Shown here: in pieces, positions 1 through 5,533 of the stretch | Layout: every line of letters begins with the position of its first letter | Numbering within the stretch: the stretch's first letter is position 1 | Assembly: GCA_023432655.1 (NCBI GenBank) | Contig: JAEYUK010000093.1 | Coordinates: 1-6,988 of the forward strand | Direction: 5' to 3' | Source: Pseudomonadota bacterium | GTDB lineage: Bacteria > Bdellovibrionota > Bacteriovoracia > Bacteriovoracales > Bacteriovoracaceae | Length of the DNA stretch: 6,988 nt | Notes under the pieces: model-generated | What the model saw: only the letters and a program-made list of their open reading frames with translations | Told to the model about the DNA's origin: nothing | Database searches by the model: none | Translations under genes and position numbers: made by a program

Positions 1-574
1 GTAATAAATTGTGATCACTTAAAGTCTTTTTAAATAGCTTCGTTCTAGTGAGCACTTGTTGGTAGAGCCAGGGGAACTTTTTGTCTTTCTTTATTTTGTT
101 ATGAATGATTAAGCGGGCCTCTTTATCTTCAAGATAAAAACGTAATGCTTCATACTCAAGATAGGATACGACCAGATGCAGGCGGGTCGCCTGGGAACTT
201 TTTGGATAGTACTTCTTTAATGTATTCAGAACAGGTATAAGTTCTTTCTCATGACTTCTCGCCCACCAGTGAAACTCTTCATGCAGCCAGGCCGCCAGTA
301 ATTTTTGAGGATTATTGAAGTGAGTTGAGTTCAGGATTATGGCGCTATCCCCATCAAGATATTTATGATCTTTGGCTTGAGAATCGATCACAATATTTCT
401 CTGAAAACTAAAGGTCTTGAGGTTATAGATCTGTTCGAGTTGATGGAGGTTCTGGCGAGAAATGTAAGTGAATTTGTCGGGATTTCTTTCACCAATGATT
501 AACCCGTCATAAGGGACTGGTTCATGAGAACTACAAGCACTTAAAATTAATAGAATCAACATGAGGATACGCAT
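1..574 (-). CDS. Putative lipoprotein with HExxH zinc-protease-like motif (3' end beyond window)
   Basis: The frame reads leftward from an ATG at 574-572 and stays open to the window edge, giving 191 residues with no stop seen. The N-terminus (MRILMLILLILSAC) is a short lipoprotein signal with lipobox L-S-A-C and Cys at residue 14. The residues after it (SSHEP) carry no Asp at +2, so outer-membrane sorting is plausible if the rules known from E. coli apply. Residues 96-104 read WLHEEFHWW, so H98-E99-x-x-H102 matches the zinc-binding HExxH motif. Glu140 or Glu142 in SYLEYEAL could be the third ligand, as in gluzincin-type peptidases. I do not recognise the family, and protease activity is inferred from the motif alone. 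No convincing Shine-Dalgarno sequence sits at normal distance; a GAGGAG lies about 18 nt upstream of the ATG. The gene is divergent from the Cys-rich gene at 680. Confidence 0.8.
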   Translation of the reverse strand, partial: MRILMLILLILSACSSHEPVPYDGLIIGERNPDKFTYISRQNLHQLEQIYNLKTFSFQRNIVIDSQAKDHKYLDGDSAIILNSTHFNNPQKLLAAWLHEEFHWWARSHEKELIPVLNTLKKYYPKSSQATRLHLVVSYLEYEALRFYLEDKEARLIIHNKIKKDKKFPWLYQQVLTRTKLFKKTLSDHNLL

Positions 575-662
575 CTTAAAAAATATACCACGCTCCTCAT
601 TTCCATATTACTAGGCAAAGTCTGTATCAGGGGAAGTTTCTAAGGATGTTTGACATAATAGT

Positions 663-670
663 GGGAGGAG
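663..670 (+). promoter_or_regulatory. Strong Shine-Dalgarno site fixing the start at 680
   Basis: GGGAGGAG lies 9 nt before the ATG at 680. It is the best ribosome site in this part of the window. It shows that translation starts at the signal peptide upstream of the in-frame TAA, and not at the GTG at 848. Confidence 0.7.
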
Positions 671-679
671 AGTTCCATC

Positions 680-1609
680 ATGAAAATTTTCGTTTTTTTT
701 ACTCTAATTGTATTCAACATTACGATTGGGCATTCTGCTGAATACGCCAAAGAACTTTGCGGTGAGGGGTTCCATACCATCACTCCTATCAATGACTGGC
801 AAGGAGACGAAAAAAACATTTGTCGGAATGCGATATGTTAAGATGACGTGGTTGAGATCAAACGTGAAAGATGTGTGAAACCTTCGGAGGATACTGAAAA
901 CATTATTGTGGTTTTGACTAATGACCATGTTAGTGGACACAATACGATGGCCTACAAAGGAAAAGCGGATTTCGTATATATTGAAGAAGGTGATGCTTGC
1001 TTCGACTCATGTAAGCCCGAGGAAGTGAAAAAGCTTTTTGGTAAAAAGGTCATTTCAGGCCTTAAACGACCCTCTTGCGTGGAGTGTTTTAAAAAGAGAA
1101 AAGGGGAATATGACAATTCCTTTGAATACAAAGAAATTGGTAAAAGATTATATCCAAATCAAAAATGTTATTTTGCCTGCCGTGATCCTAAGGGACCTAT
1201 CGTTACTTCAAGAAAACTCAAAACTGAGTGCGAACAATGTGTAGGTCTAAACGGACATCAGGGAGAGGAATTTAGATATTTAAAAGACAGACATGGCCAA
1301 TGTTATGAGATTGATTTTGATAATGGGAAATGGACCGTTCCCGCATTCTTATGTGGCAAAAACAAAGATCTCATGACAACGACTTATGAGTGGGGTTCTT
1401 CTTATAGTGTCAAAACAATCCTCTTTAAACAAAAACCTGATTGTAAAGAAGTCGATGTGCAAACCGGAGGCAGGATTTTTAGTCGGGTAGTTGGTTCATC
1501 TTTTTGTGACTCAGGAAGCAAGGATAACTCTGATAGAAGCATCGTTCCGGACAAGTCGAGTCCAGGAAAAAGTAATTCAAAAAGTAGAAGTTCTGCGACT
1601 AAACAATAG
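680..1609 (+). pseudogene. Cysteine-rich exported protein interrupted by an in-frame TAA at codon 54
   Basis: A strong ribosome site (GGGAGGAG, 663-670) precedes the ATG at 680. The first 53 codons encode a signal peptide (MKIFVFFTLIVFNITIGHSA, cleavage likely after residue 20) and the start of a Cys-containing domain. They end at TAA 839-841. The same frame then stays open from 842 to the TAG at 1607-1609. Across the stop, 16 Cys codons are present, three before and thirteen after, including C-x3-C and C-x2-C pairs that occur twice. The C-terminal ~30 residues are Ser/Lys-rich low complexity. The downstream part has no signal peptide of its own, and its first possible start (GTG 848) lacks a good ribosome site, so it is probably not a separate gene. 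I read this as one exported, disulfide-rich protein of about 308 residues broken by a single nonsense change. A sequencing error or stop readthrough are alternatives. The family is not recognised. Confidence 0.75.
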
Positions 1610-1685
1610 GACGATGCCATTGGAATCTAAATTCATTCTAGTGGCTGACTTCATTTTAACCTAAACACGAAATTCAAAGTGAGTG

Positions 1686-1697
1686 AGTTCTAGAACT
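1686..1697. repeat. Perfect 12-bp palindrome in the spacer before the Gly-rich protein gene
   Basis: AGTTCTAGAACT is its own reverse complement. It lies about 120 bp upstream of the ATG at 1816 in a spacer without a gene. Such a site could bind a dimeric regulator, but no regulator is known for it here. It has no T-tract, so it is not a terminator. Confidence 0.45.
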
Positions 1698-1719
1698 TAA
1701 CGTATCTCATTCTTGGGCC

Positions 1720-1742
1720 TAAGAATTCTTCTATAATTCTTA
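1720..1742. repeat. Inverted repeat with 8-bp arms upstream of the Gly-rich protein gene
   Basis: TAAGAATT (1720-1727) and AATTCTTA (1735-1742) are exact reverse complements separated by 7 nt. The right part overlaps a TATAAT hexamer at 1732-1737 that could be a -10 element for the gene at 1816, although no good -35 hexamer is found 16-18 nt before it. It could be an operator overlapping a promoter or the upstream part of an mRNA leader hairpin. It is AT-rich and has no following T-run, so it makes a poor terminator. Confidence 0.4.
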
Positions 1743-1815
1743 TGATGATTAATTTACAGCATGTTTTGTATTTCATTGTCCGTGAGTTTTTAAACTTTTT
1801 TCAAAAGGATGAAAA

Positions 1816-2529
1816 ATGAAGATGATGAAGTTGCCAGTAGGAATGTTGATGGCCGTAACGATGCTTGGGACATCTGTTATTCCACAAGGTGTACAAGCCA
1901 ATGTAATGACTGATTATGAAATGACTACAGTCTCATCGCAGTCAAAGATCAATGAAGTCTTTGATCGCTTCCATTACACTATGTCTGTAGAGTGGGACCA
2001 AAAAGATGAAGCCTTCAAGGCCCAAGCAGAATCTGATCTTTTACAAGCAATCCAAGCTTTAAAAGATTCAGGTGTTTCTGTTTCTGAAATTCAGAATCAG
2101 ATGGAAAGACAACTCCTGAATGGTAAAGGTCAGGCTGAATATCGTCGTTTTGTTGAAGCTTTAAAAGCTCAGAATGTTTCAGCTGATGAAGCTGCAGAAC
2201 TTACAACTAAGTTCATGGAAAAAAACTATGCTGAAGGCGCGAACTTCAATGGTGGCGGCGGAAGAAGCCCATGGCGATTTGTTGCTGCAGTACTAGTGAT
2301 TGCAGTTGTAACTTATGTCATCATTCGTCACCACGACGATGATGATGATAGTGATGAGCATGAGCATGAAGAGCCGGGTAAACCAGGTCATGGTGACTGC
2401 GAATATCCGCGTAATTTTAAATCTGGTGGATACGGCGGTAGCTATGGCGGCGGATACAATGGCGGTGGTGGCTACGGTGGTGGCTACGGTGGTGGCCATG
2501 GTGGCAACTGGGGTGGTTGTCGCGACTAA
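1816..2529 (+). CDS. Exported single-TM protein with Asp/His cluster and Gly/Tyr-rich tail
   Basis: 237 residues; a ribosome site AAAAGGA (1804-1810) precedes the ATG. Residues 1-28 look like a signal peptide, with VQA at 26-28 as a likely cleavage site. Residues 40-143 are polar and probably helical (Gln/Glu/Ala-rich), with two short repeats of the form ALK-x-(S/Q)-x-(G/N)-V-S (about 81-89 and 115-122). Residues 154-170 form a hydrophobic segment, a likely TM helix. It is followed by R-H-H-D5-S-D and E-H-E-H-E-E (171-186), a strongly acidic, His-containing cluster that could bind divalent metal. Residues 204-234 are Gly/Tyr repeats, bracketed by Cys195 and Cys235, which could form a disulfide if the tail is outside the cytoplasm. 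The family is not named with confidence; similar proteins seem to occur in Bdellovibrio relatives (recollection, not checked). It is a stand-alone transcription unit closed by the terminator at 2550. Confidence 0.85.
   Translation: MKMMKLPVGMLMAVTMLGTSVIPQGVQANVMTDYEMTTVSSQSKINEVFDRFHYTMSVEWDQKDEAFKAQAESDLLQAIQALKDSGVSVSEIQNQMERQLLNGKGQAEYRRFVEALKAQNVSADEAAELTTKFMEKNYAEGANFNGGGGRSPWRFVAAVLVIAVVTYVIIRHHDDDDDSDEHEHEEPGKPGHGDCEYPRNFKSGGYGGSYGGGYNGGGGYGGGYGGGHGGNWGGCRD
2425..2517 (+). repeat. Gly-codon repeat region inside the CDS at 1816
   Basis: Imperfect GGT/GGC codon repeats encode Gly-Gly-Tyr and Gly-Gly-Gly-Tyr units. The 12-nt unit GGTGGTGGCTAC occurs back to back near 2464-2487. Such a tract may vary in length between strains through slippage in multiples of three. 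Confidence 0.6.
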
Positions 2530-2549
2530 GTCAATTTCGAACTTTCCAG

Positions 2550-2579
2550 GAGGGCACCTTAGAGTGCCCTCTCTTTTTT
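2550..2579 (+). terminator. Rho-independent terminator after the Gly-rich protein gene
   Basis: GAGGGCAC (2550-2557) pairs with GTGCCCTC (2564-2571) around a 6-nt loop, followed by CT and a run of six T (2574-2579). This 8-bp GC-rich stem with a T-tract begins 20 nt after the stop codon at 2529 and separates this gene from the globin gene cluster. Confidence 0.92.
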
Positions 2580-2586
2580 CTTCTTG

Positions 2587-2615
2587 TTGTTTAGGTTTTG
2601 AGTTTCCACTACAAT
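2587..2615 (+). promoter_or_regulatory. Candidate sigma70-type promoter for the globin cluster
   Basis: TTGTTT (2587-2592) and TACAAT (2610-2615) are separated by 17 nt. The -10 is a 5/6 match to TATAAT, while the -35 matches only its first three bases. It lies just after the terminator at 2579 and about 37 nt before the globin ATG, where a promoter is expected. Confidence 0.4.
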
Positions 2616-2652
2616 AAAAACTAATATTTTTTTATTTTAAATTGGTGTTTTT

Positions 2653-3099
2653 ATGTTGGGGAATTCTGTCTTACCTTGGGAGAAGAAGGTCGATCTTGTA
2701 TCCGCTTCTTATAACCGCATTCAAAATCGCACGGGCTTTGCTCATCAGTTCTATGTCTATTTTTTTAAGCTTAATCCGAAAATCAAAGAGTATTTTAAGA
2801 ACACGGACTTTGAACATCAGGAAAAACTCCTTTTGAGAGGACTTCAGTACTTATTAGAGTTTATGGATGGAAAAAATGAGAATGCGCGAAGACAGGTTAT
2901 CCGGCTATCTCAGTCTCACTCCATTCATGGCCTCAGGGTGCATCCTCATCATTATTTTTATTGGATTGAAGCTTTGATTCTTTCTGTCCGCGATTACGAT
3001 CCTTACTGGAGTGAAGATTTAGAAGATAAGTGGAGAGAAGTCATCAATTTTCCGGTAAGTTTTATGATCAGCCAGTACTGTAAAGAACTTGAGGATTAA
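2653..3099 (+). CDS. Single-domain bacterial globin
   Basis: 148 residues, the usual size of a one-domain haemoglobin. Diagnostic residues fall in the expected order. Phe48 in EYFKNTDF fits CD1, Gln56 in HQEKLL fits distal E7, His89 in LSQSHSIHG fits the proximal F8 haem ligand, and Tyr101 plus Trp128 fit conserved positions of the F-G and H helices. There is no reductase or sensor domain. Bacterial globins with Gln at E7 and a Vitreoscilla/flavohaemoglobin-like fold bind O2 or NO; here the role could be NO detoxification, O2 handling or redox sensing, and the sequence does not decide which. The ATG at 2653 has only a weak ribosome site (GGTG about 5 nt upstream). The overlapping ATG at 2642 is in another frame without globin features. 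The gene is probably the first of a run with tpm, whose start lies 11 nt after this stop. Confidence 0.85.
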   Translation: MLGNSVLPWEKKVDLVSASYNRIQNRTGFAHQFYVYFFKLNPKIKEYFKNTDFEHQEKLLLRGLQYLLEFMDGKNENARRQVIRLSQSHSIHGLRVHPHHYFYWIEALILSVRDYDPYWSEDLEDKWREVINFPVSFMISQYCKELED

Positions 3100-3110
3100 A
3101 AGGGATAGGA

Positions 3111-3758
3111 ATGGACGCTAATTTTTGGATACAAGCATGGAACGAAGGTCGAACCAACTTCCATAAAGAACAATATAATGAAAAACTTCTGGCCCATTTT
3201 CCGCGATTAAATCCCGAAAGTGGACAGAGAGTGTTGGTTCCTTTGTGTGGCAAATCGAAAGATCTTTTATGGCTATCAAAGCAGGGACTTATGGTCCATG
3301 GTGTAGAACTGCACGAACAAGCGGTTAAAGATTTTTTTACAGAAAATAACCTGCCGGTTCCGTCCAGGATCCAGGATGAGAACTACATTAATTACAGTGA
3401 AGAAAATATTCGGCTTAGTTGCGGTGATTTTTTTAAGCTTCCCCTGAGTGAAGTTTATGACTTTGTTTATGACCGCGCTTCTTTAGTGGCACTGCCTACT
3501 CAGATGAGGAAGGACTACTCACAAGTCATTAAGCGTTCTTTAAGGTCCGGTGGTAAGTACCTACTGGTAGTCTTTGAATACAATCAAGCAGAATTGGATG
3601 GTCCGCCCTTTAGTGTGAGCGAGAAAGAAATCCATGAGCTCTATGATGATAGTTTTAAGATAACTCATTTGGAGAGTGAGACGCTCCAAAATGAAGGAAC
3701 TAAATTTGAAAAGCTCAGTTCTTTTAAACAGAAAGTTTATCTTTTGGAGAAAAATTAA
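3111..3758 (+). CDS. tpm: Thiopurine S-methyltransferase family protein
   Basis: 215 residues, close to the usual ~218 of bacterial TPMT. The N-terminus MDANFWIQAW-N-E-G-R, the SAM-binding segment VLVPLCGKSKD (41-51), the GVEL acidic strand end (64-67), the CGDFF loop (104-108), YDRASLVALP (120-129) and FEYNQ...GPPFSVS (155-170) all match the bacterial Tpm pattern. The enzyme transfers a methyl group from S-adenosylmethionine to aromatic thiols. Bacterial members are also known to methylate selenium and tellurium oxyanions, giving volatile products and tellurite resistance. It is cytosolic. A ribosome site AAGGG (3100-3104) lies 6 nt before the ATG and supports this start. It follows the globin gene by 11 nt and precedes the tautomerase gene by 1 nt, so translational coupling is likely. 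No key residue appears missing. Confidence 0.93.
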   Translation: MDANFWIQAWNEGRTNFHKEQYNEKLLAHFPRLNPESGQRVLVPLCGKSKDLLWLSKQGLMVHGVELHEQAVKDFFTENNLPVPSRIQDENYINYSEENIRLSCGDFFKLPLSEVYDFVYDRASLVALPTQMRKDYSQVIKRSLRSGGKYLLVVFEYNQAELDGPPFSVSEKEIHELYDDSFKITHLESETLQNEGTKFEKLSSFKQKVYLLEKN

Positions 3759-3759
3759 T

Positions 3760-3960
3760 ATGCCATACATTAATGTGCAAATCACCCAAGGGGCTTCGCG
3801 AGAGCAAAAGGCCCAGATTGTTAAAGACATGACGGATTCTCTGGTTAATGTTCTTGGTAAGAAGCCAGAGCATATTCATATCGTCATCCAGGAAATCAAA
3901 GAAGAGGATTGGGGATTTGCAGGGATGTTGACTGATGATTGGAAGAAACAAACTAACTAG
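3760..3960 (+). CDS. 4-oxalocrotonate tautomerase family protein, non-classical active site
   Basis: 66 residues starting MPYINVQITQG. After Met removal Pro1 is the N-terminal residue, the catalytic base of the tautomerase superfamily. A gap-free alignment by eye to 4-OT keeps Gly10, Gln15, Glu44 and Gly51. However, the substrate-binding Arg11 is Ala, Arg39 is His and Phe50 is Trp (HIHIVIQE and DWGFAG). This subgroup is common in proteobacteria with unknown substrate, so 2-hydroxymuconate tautomerase activity should not be assumed. The ATG at 3760 is chosen because it places Pro at position 2 and follows GGAG (3746-3749). The longer frame from 3676 would add 28 residues inside tpm and bury the Pro. 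It starts 1 nt after the tpm stop. Members normally form hexamers. Confidence 0.88.
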   Translation: MPYINVQITQGASREQKAQIVKDMTDSLVNVLGKKPEHIHIVIQEIKEEDWGFAGMLTDDWKKQTN

Positions 3961-3961
3961 T

Positions 3962-4206
3962 TGGTATTCTAAGCGAGAGCAACTAGGCATGGAAGCCTGG
4001 AGTAAATGGATGCAAGTCAATGCTTCTCGAATCATTGTTTCAGGTGGGGGATATCAAAAGTTGTGAATAATGATTGTGGCTATATAGTCATCGAGGCGGA
4101 GAATCATGAAGGAGCGGCCAAGATCTTTTTGAATCATCCACATTTTTCGATATTTCCCGGTGATAATTTGGAGATCATGGAATGCTTACCAATTCCTGGA
4201 CAGTAA
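3962..4206 (+). pseudogene. Degenerate YCII-domain protein gene (frameshifted, N-terminus missing)
   Basis: Two overlapping frames together resemble a YCII-related protein. Frame A carries REQLGMEAWSKWMQ and IIVSGGG up to TGA 4064-4066. Frame B carries KVVNNDCGYIVIEAE, NHPHFSIFPG and EIMECLPIPG, ending at TAA 4204-4206; its first ATG is 4006. The typical domain has xMxAWxxWM, then a Gly-rich turn, then GYxIxEA, HPHL and IEVxExxPxPG, so both parts are needed. The switch falls at GGTGGGGG (4043-4050); one extra G would join the frames. The expected N-terminal strand (about 20 residues) and its start codon are absent, as the homology begins right after the tautomerase stop. Only an ATG at 3935, inside the tautomerase gene, could open frame A. 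I infer a decayed gene; a sequencing indel at the G-run could explain the frameshift but not the missing start. Confidence 0.6.
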
Positions 4207-4258
4207 ATAGAGATGAGTTCTGCGAAACTTTAAGTAAGGAATAACAGGAGAATACAAA

Positions 4259-4624
4259 ATGGCTAAGTATGTTGATGGTTTCATCATTCCAGTTAAAAAG
4301 AAAAACATTAAAGACTATAAGAAGCTAGCGAAGCTTGGCTGCAAGGTCTGGATGGAACATGGGGCACTCGAATATTTTGAATGCGAAGGCGCCGTTTTAA
4401 ATCATCCTTGGGGCTTGCCTTTTGCGAAGTTTGCGAATCTTAAGCCTGATGAAACGGCGATTTTTGCTTTTATTGTCTATAAGTCTAAGGCACACCGGGA
4501 CAGGGTGAATAAGAAGGTCATGGCGGACAAGAGGATGTCGCCGGAGAACTGGAAACACACTAAAATGCCATTTGATATGAGACGTTTTACTGCAGGAGAG
4601 TTTAAGGTTCTTGTTAGTGGGTAG
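4259..4624 (+). CDS. DUF1428 family protein (YbaA-like)
   Basis: 121 residues, the usual length of DUF1428 proteins such as E. coli YbaA. It matches the family pattern: MAKYVDGFIIPVKKK at the N-terminus, KVWMEHGALEY-x-E-C (29-42), LKPDETAIFAFIVYKS (61-76), AHRDRVNKKVM (78-88) and MPFDMRRF near the C-terminus (103-110). The fold is a ferredoxin-like dimeric alpha/beta barrel; its biochemical role is unknown, so none is assigned. It is probably cytosolic, since no signal peptide is seen. A clear ribosome site, AGGAG (4246-4250), lies 8 nt before the ATG. It sits 52 nt after the damaged YCII gene, also a member of the same broad dimeric alpha/beta-barrel fold, and 44 nt before the DHFR-family gene. 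Confidence 0.9.
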   Translation: MAKYVDGFIIPVKKKNIKDYKKLAKLGCKVWMEHGALEYFECEGAVLNHPWGLPFAKFANLKPDETAIFAFIVYKSKAHRDRVNKKVMADKRMSPENWKHTKMPFDMRRFTAGEFKVLVSG

Positions 4625-4668
4625 TCTGAGACGCGTATTCTCATAATTACTTAAAGATGAGGTTTATC

Positions 4669-5202
4669 ATGATCACTGGCCATGTTTTTATTGCTACTAG
4701 TATCGATGGTTTTATCGCAAAATCCAATGGAGATATAGAATGGTTACTCAAAAGGGACGATCCTTCTGAAGACCATGGATATAATTCTTTTATTACGGAT
4801 ATTGACGGAATCATAATGGGTCGGAAGACTTTCGAGAAAGTAATGCAATTCGAGGAATGGTTTTATTCCAAACCAGTGATTGTTTTATCGAATACACTCA
4901 CGAGTTCGAGTGTTCCAGAGACATTAACGGATAAAGTGAGAATTTTAAACTCAACTCCGAGCGAACTAATGAATAGTTTAGCGAAAGAAGGCTGGAAGAG
5001 GGTTTACATTGATGGCGGACAGCTTATTCAGTCATTTCTTCGAGAAGGCCTCATTGAAGATTTGATTATTACCTCTGTACCAGTTCTCCTTGGCGAAGGA
5101 CGTCCATTATTTGGACCTTTAAAGAATGAAATCTCATTAGAGCACGTAACGACTTTATCTTTCCCGTCTGGACTAGTTCAGTCTAAATACCGCGTATGTT
5201 GA
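4669..5202 (+). CDS. DHFR / RibD C-terminal domain family reductase
   Basis: 177 residues from the ATG at 4669. This start is preferred over the ATG at 4657 because GAGG (4659-4662) lies 6 nt upstream of it, while 4657 has no ribosome site. Motifs of the YyaP/YwjB-type RibD-C family are present: VFIATSIDGFIA (6-17), DGIIMGRKTFE (46-56), a KPVIVLSN strand (68-75), and VYIDGGQLIQSFLREGLIEDL with a final SVPVLLGEGRPLF (112-148). The fold is that of dihydrofolate reductase and usually binds NADPH. Members of this group are mostly uncharacterised, and true DHFR or riboflavin-pathway reductase activity should not be assumed. It is the last gene of the + strand run; no strong terminator is seen after it. 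Confidence 0.9.
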   Translation: MITGHVFIATSIDGFIAKSNGDIEWLLKRDDPSEDHGYNSFITDIDGIIMGRKTFEKVMQFEEWFYSKPVIVLSNTLTSSSVPETLTDKVRILNSTPSELMNSLAKEGWKRVYIDGGQLIQSFLREGLIEDLIITSVPVLLGEGRPLFGPLKNEISLEHVTTLSFPSGLVQSKYRVC

Positions 5203-5348
5203 AAGTAAGGTCGTCAGACCGTAGGTCAAAACAGTCCTTAATAAAGTAATACTTGGAACAGCAATCTCTGAAATATCAAAAAGAGATGAGACTCTTCTGG
5301 AAGTTATTTTCGATTAAACTTCTGATTGTGGAGATATTGGAATTAAAA
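5203..5348. other. Convergent spacer between the DHFR-family gene and the tRNA gene
   Basis: This stretch holds no convincing reading frame. The only structures are a 4-bp hairpin GGTC-GTCA-GACC near 5209-5220, too weak for a terminator, and the small stem-loop at 5278-5296 that may end tRNA transcription from the other strand. Confidence 0.4.
5278..5296 (-). terminator. Weak rho-independent terminator of the tRNA-Val gene
   Basis: Read leftward, AAGAG pairs with CTCTT around a 6-nt loop, and the second arm runs into a T-tract (CTCTTTTTGA). The stem is only 5 bp. The position, about 50 nt past the tRNA 3' end, fits its terminator. No matching T-run exists on the + strand. Confidence 0.4.
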
Positions 5349-5425
5349 TGGTGCGCCCGACAAGATTCGAACTTGTGACCCCTACCATGTCAAGGTAATA
5401 CTCTAACCAACTGAGCTACGGGCGC
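5349..5425 (-). tRNA. tRNA-Val (anticodon GAC)
   Basis: The 77-nt minus-strand sequence folds into a full cloverleaf. The 7-bp acceptor stem GCGCCCG/CGGGCGC is perfect. The D arm is GCTC/GAGT, and the anticodon stem is TTACC/GGTAG with loop TTGACAT. The T arm is ACAAG/CTTGT with loop TTCGAAT. The variable loop has five nt, A is the discriminator and CCA is encoded. Anticodon GAC reads the valine codons GUC and GUU. No intron, insertion or adjacent integrase is seen, so there is no sign of an integration site here. Confidence 0.97.
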
Positions 5426-5437
5426 ATTGAGATAAGA

Positions 5438-5466
5438 ATTTTAAAAAGTTTTGAACACTCTGTCAC
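5438..5466 (-). promoter_or_regulatory. Sigma70-type promoter of the tRNA-Val gene
   Basis: On the minus strand, GTGACA (5466-5461) and TAAAAT (5443-5438) are separated by exactly 17 nt. Each matches the consensus hexamer at five of six bases. The -10 ends 12 nt before the first tRNA base, which fits a tRNA transcript with a very short leader. Confidence 0.7.
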
Positions 5467-5533
5467 TAAACTTCCTTAACTTTCCTGTAGCTTTCCATGA
5501 CTTTGAGCAGAATTTAAGATAAATATTTGCCTT

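Noticed and set aside
650..655. Perfect TTGACA hexamer before the Cys-rich gene as a -35 element
   Set aside because: A -10 at 16-18 nt would fall at about 672-678, between the ribosome site and the ATG at 680, leaving no room for the leader; no TATAAT-like hexamer is there.
704..940. Minus-strand 78-codon frame
   Set aside because: It is antisense to the Cys-rich gene, has no ribosome site and shows no protein-like pattern.
848..1609. Independent gene starting at GTG 848
   Set aside because: No ribosome site at proper distance, no signal peptide although the protein is Cys-rich, and the frame continues directly from the signal-peptide part upstream of the TAA.
2293..2499. Minus-strand frame with Thr/Ala-Val repeats, and the + frame at 2315-2617
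   Set aside because: Both are out-of-frame readings of the Gly/Asp codon repeats of the real gene at 1816.
2642..2836. 64-codon frame starting just before the globin gene
   Set aside because: It overlaps the globin gene in another frame and has no ribosome site or recognisable domain.
3676..3759. N-terminal extension of the tautomerase
   Set aside because: It would lie inside tpm and bury the catalytic Pro, which must be the second residue.
4627..4643. TGAGA-N7-TCTCA hairpin after the DUF1428 gene as a terminator
   Set aside because: Only a 5-bp AT-containing stem and no T-tract; it is more likely chance.
5349..5425. tRNA gene as a mobile-element attachment site
   Set aside because: No integrase gene and no direct repeat of the tRNA 3' end were found in the window.
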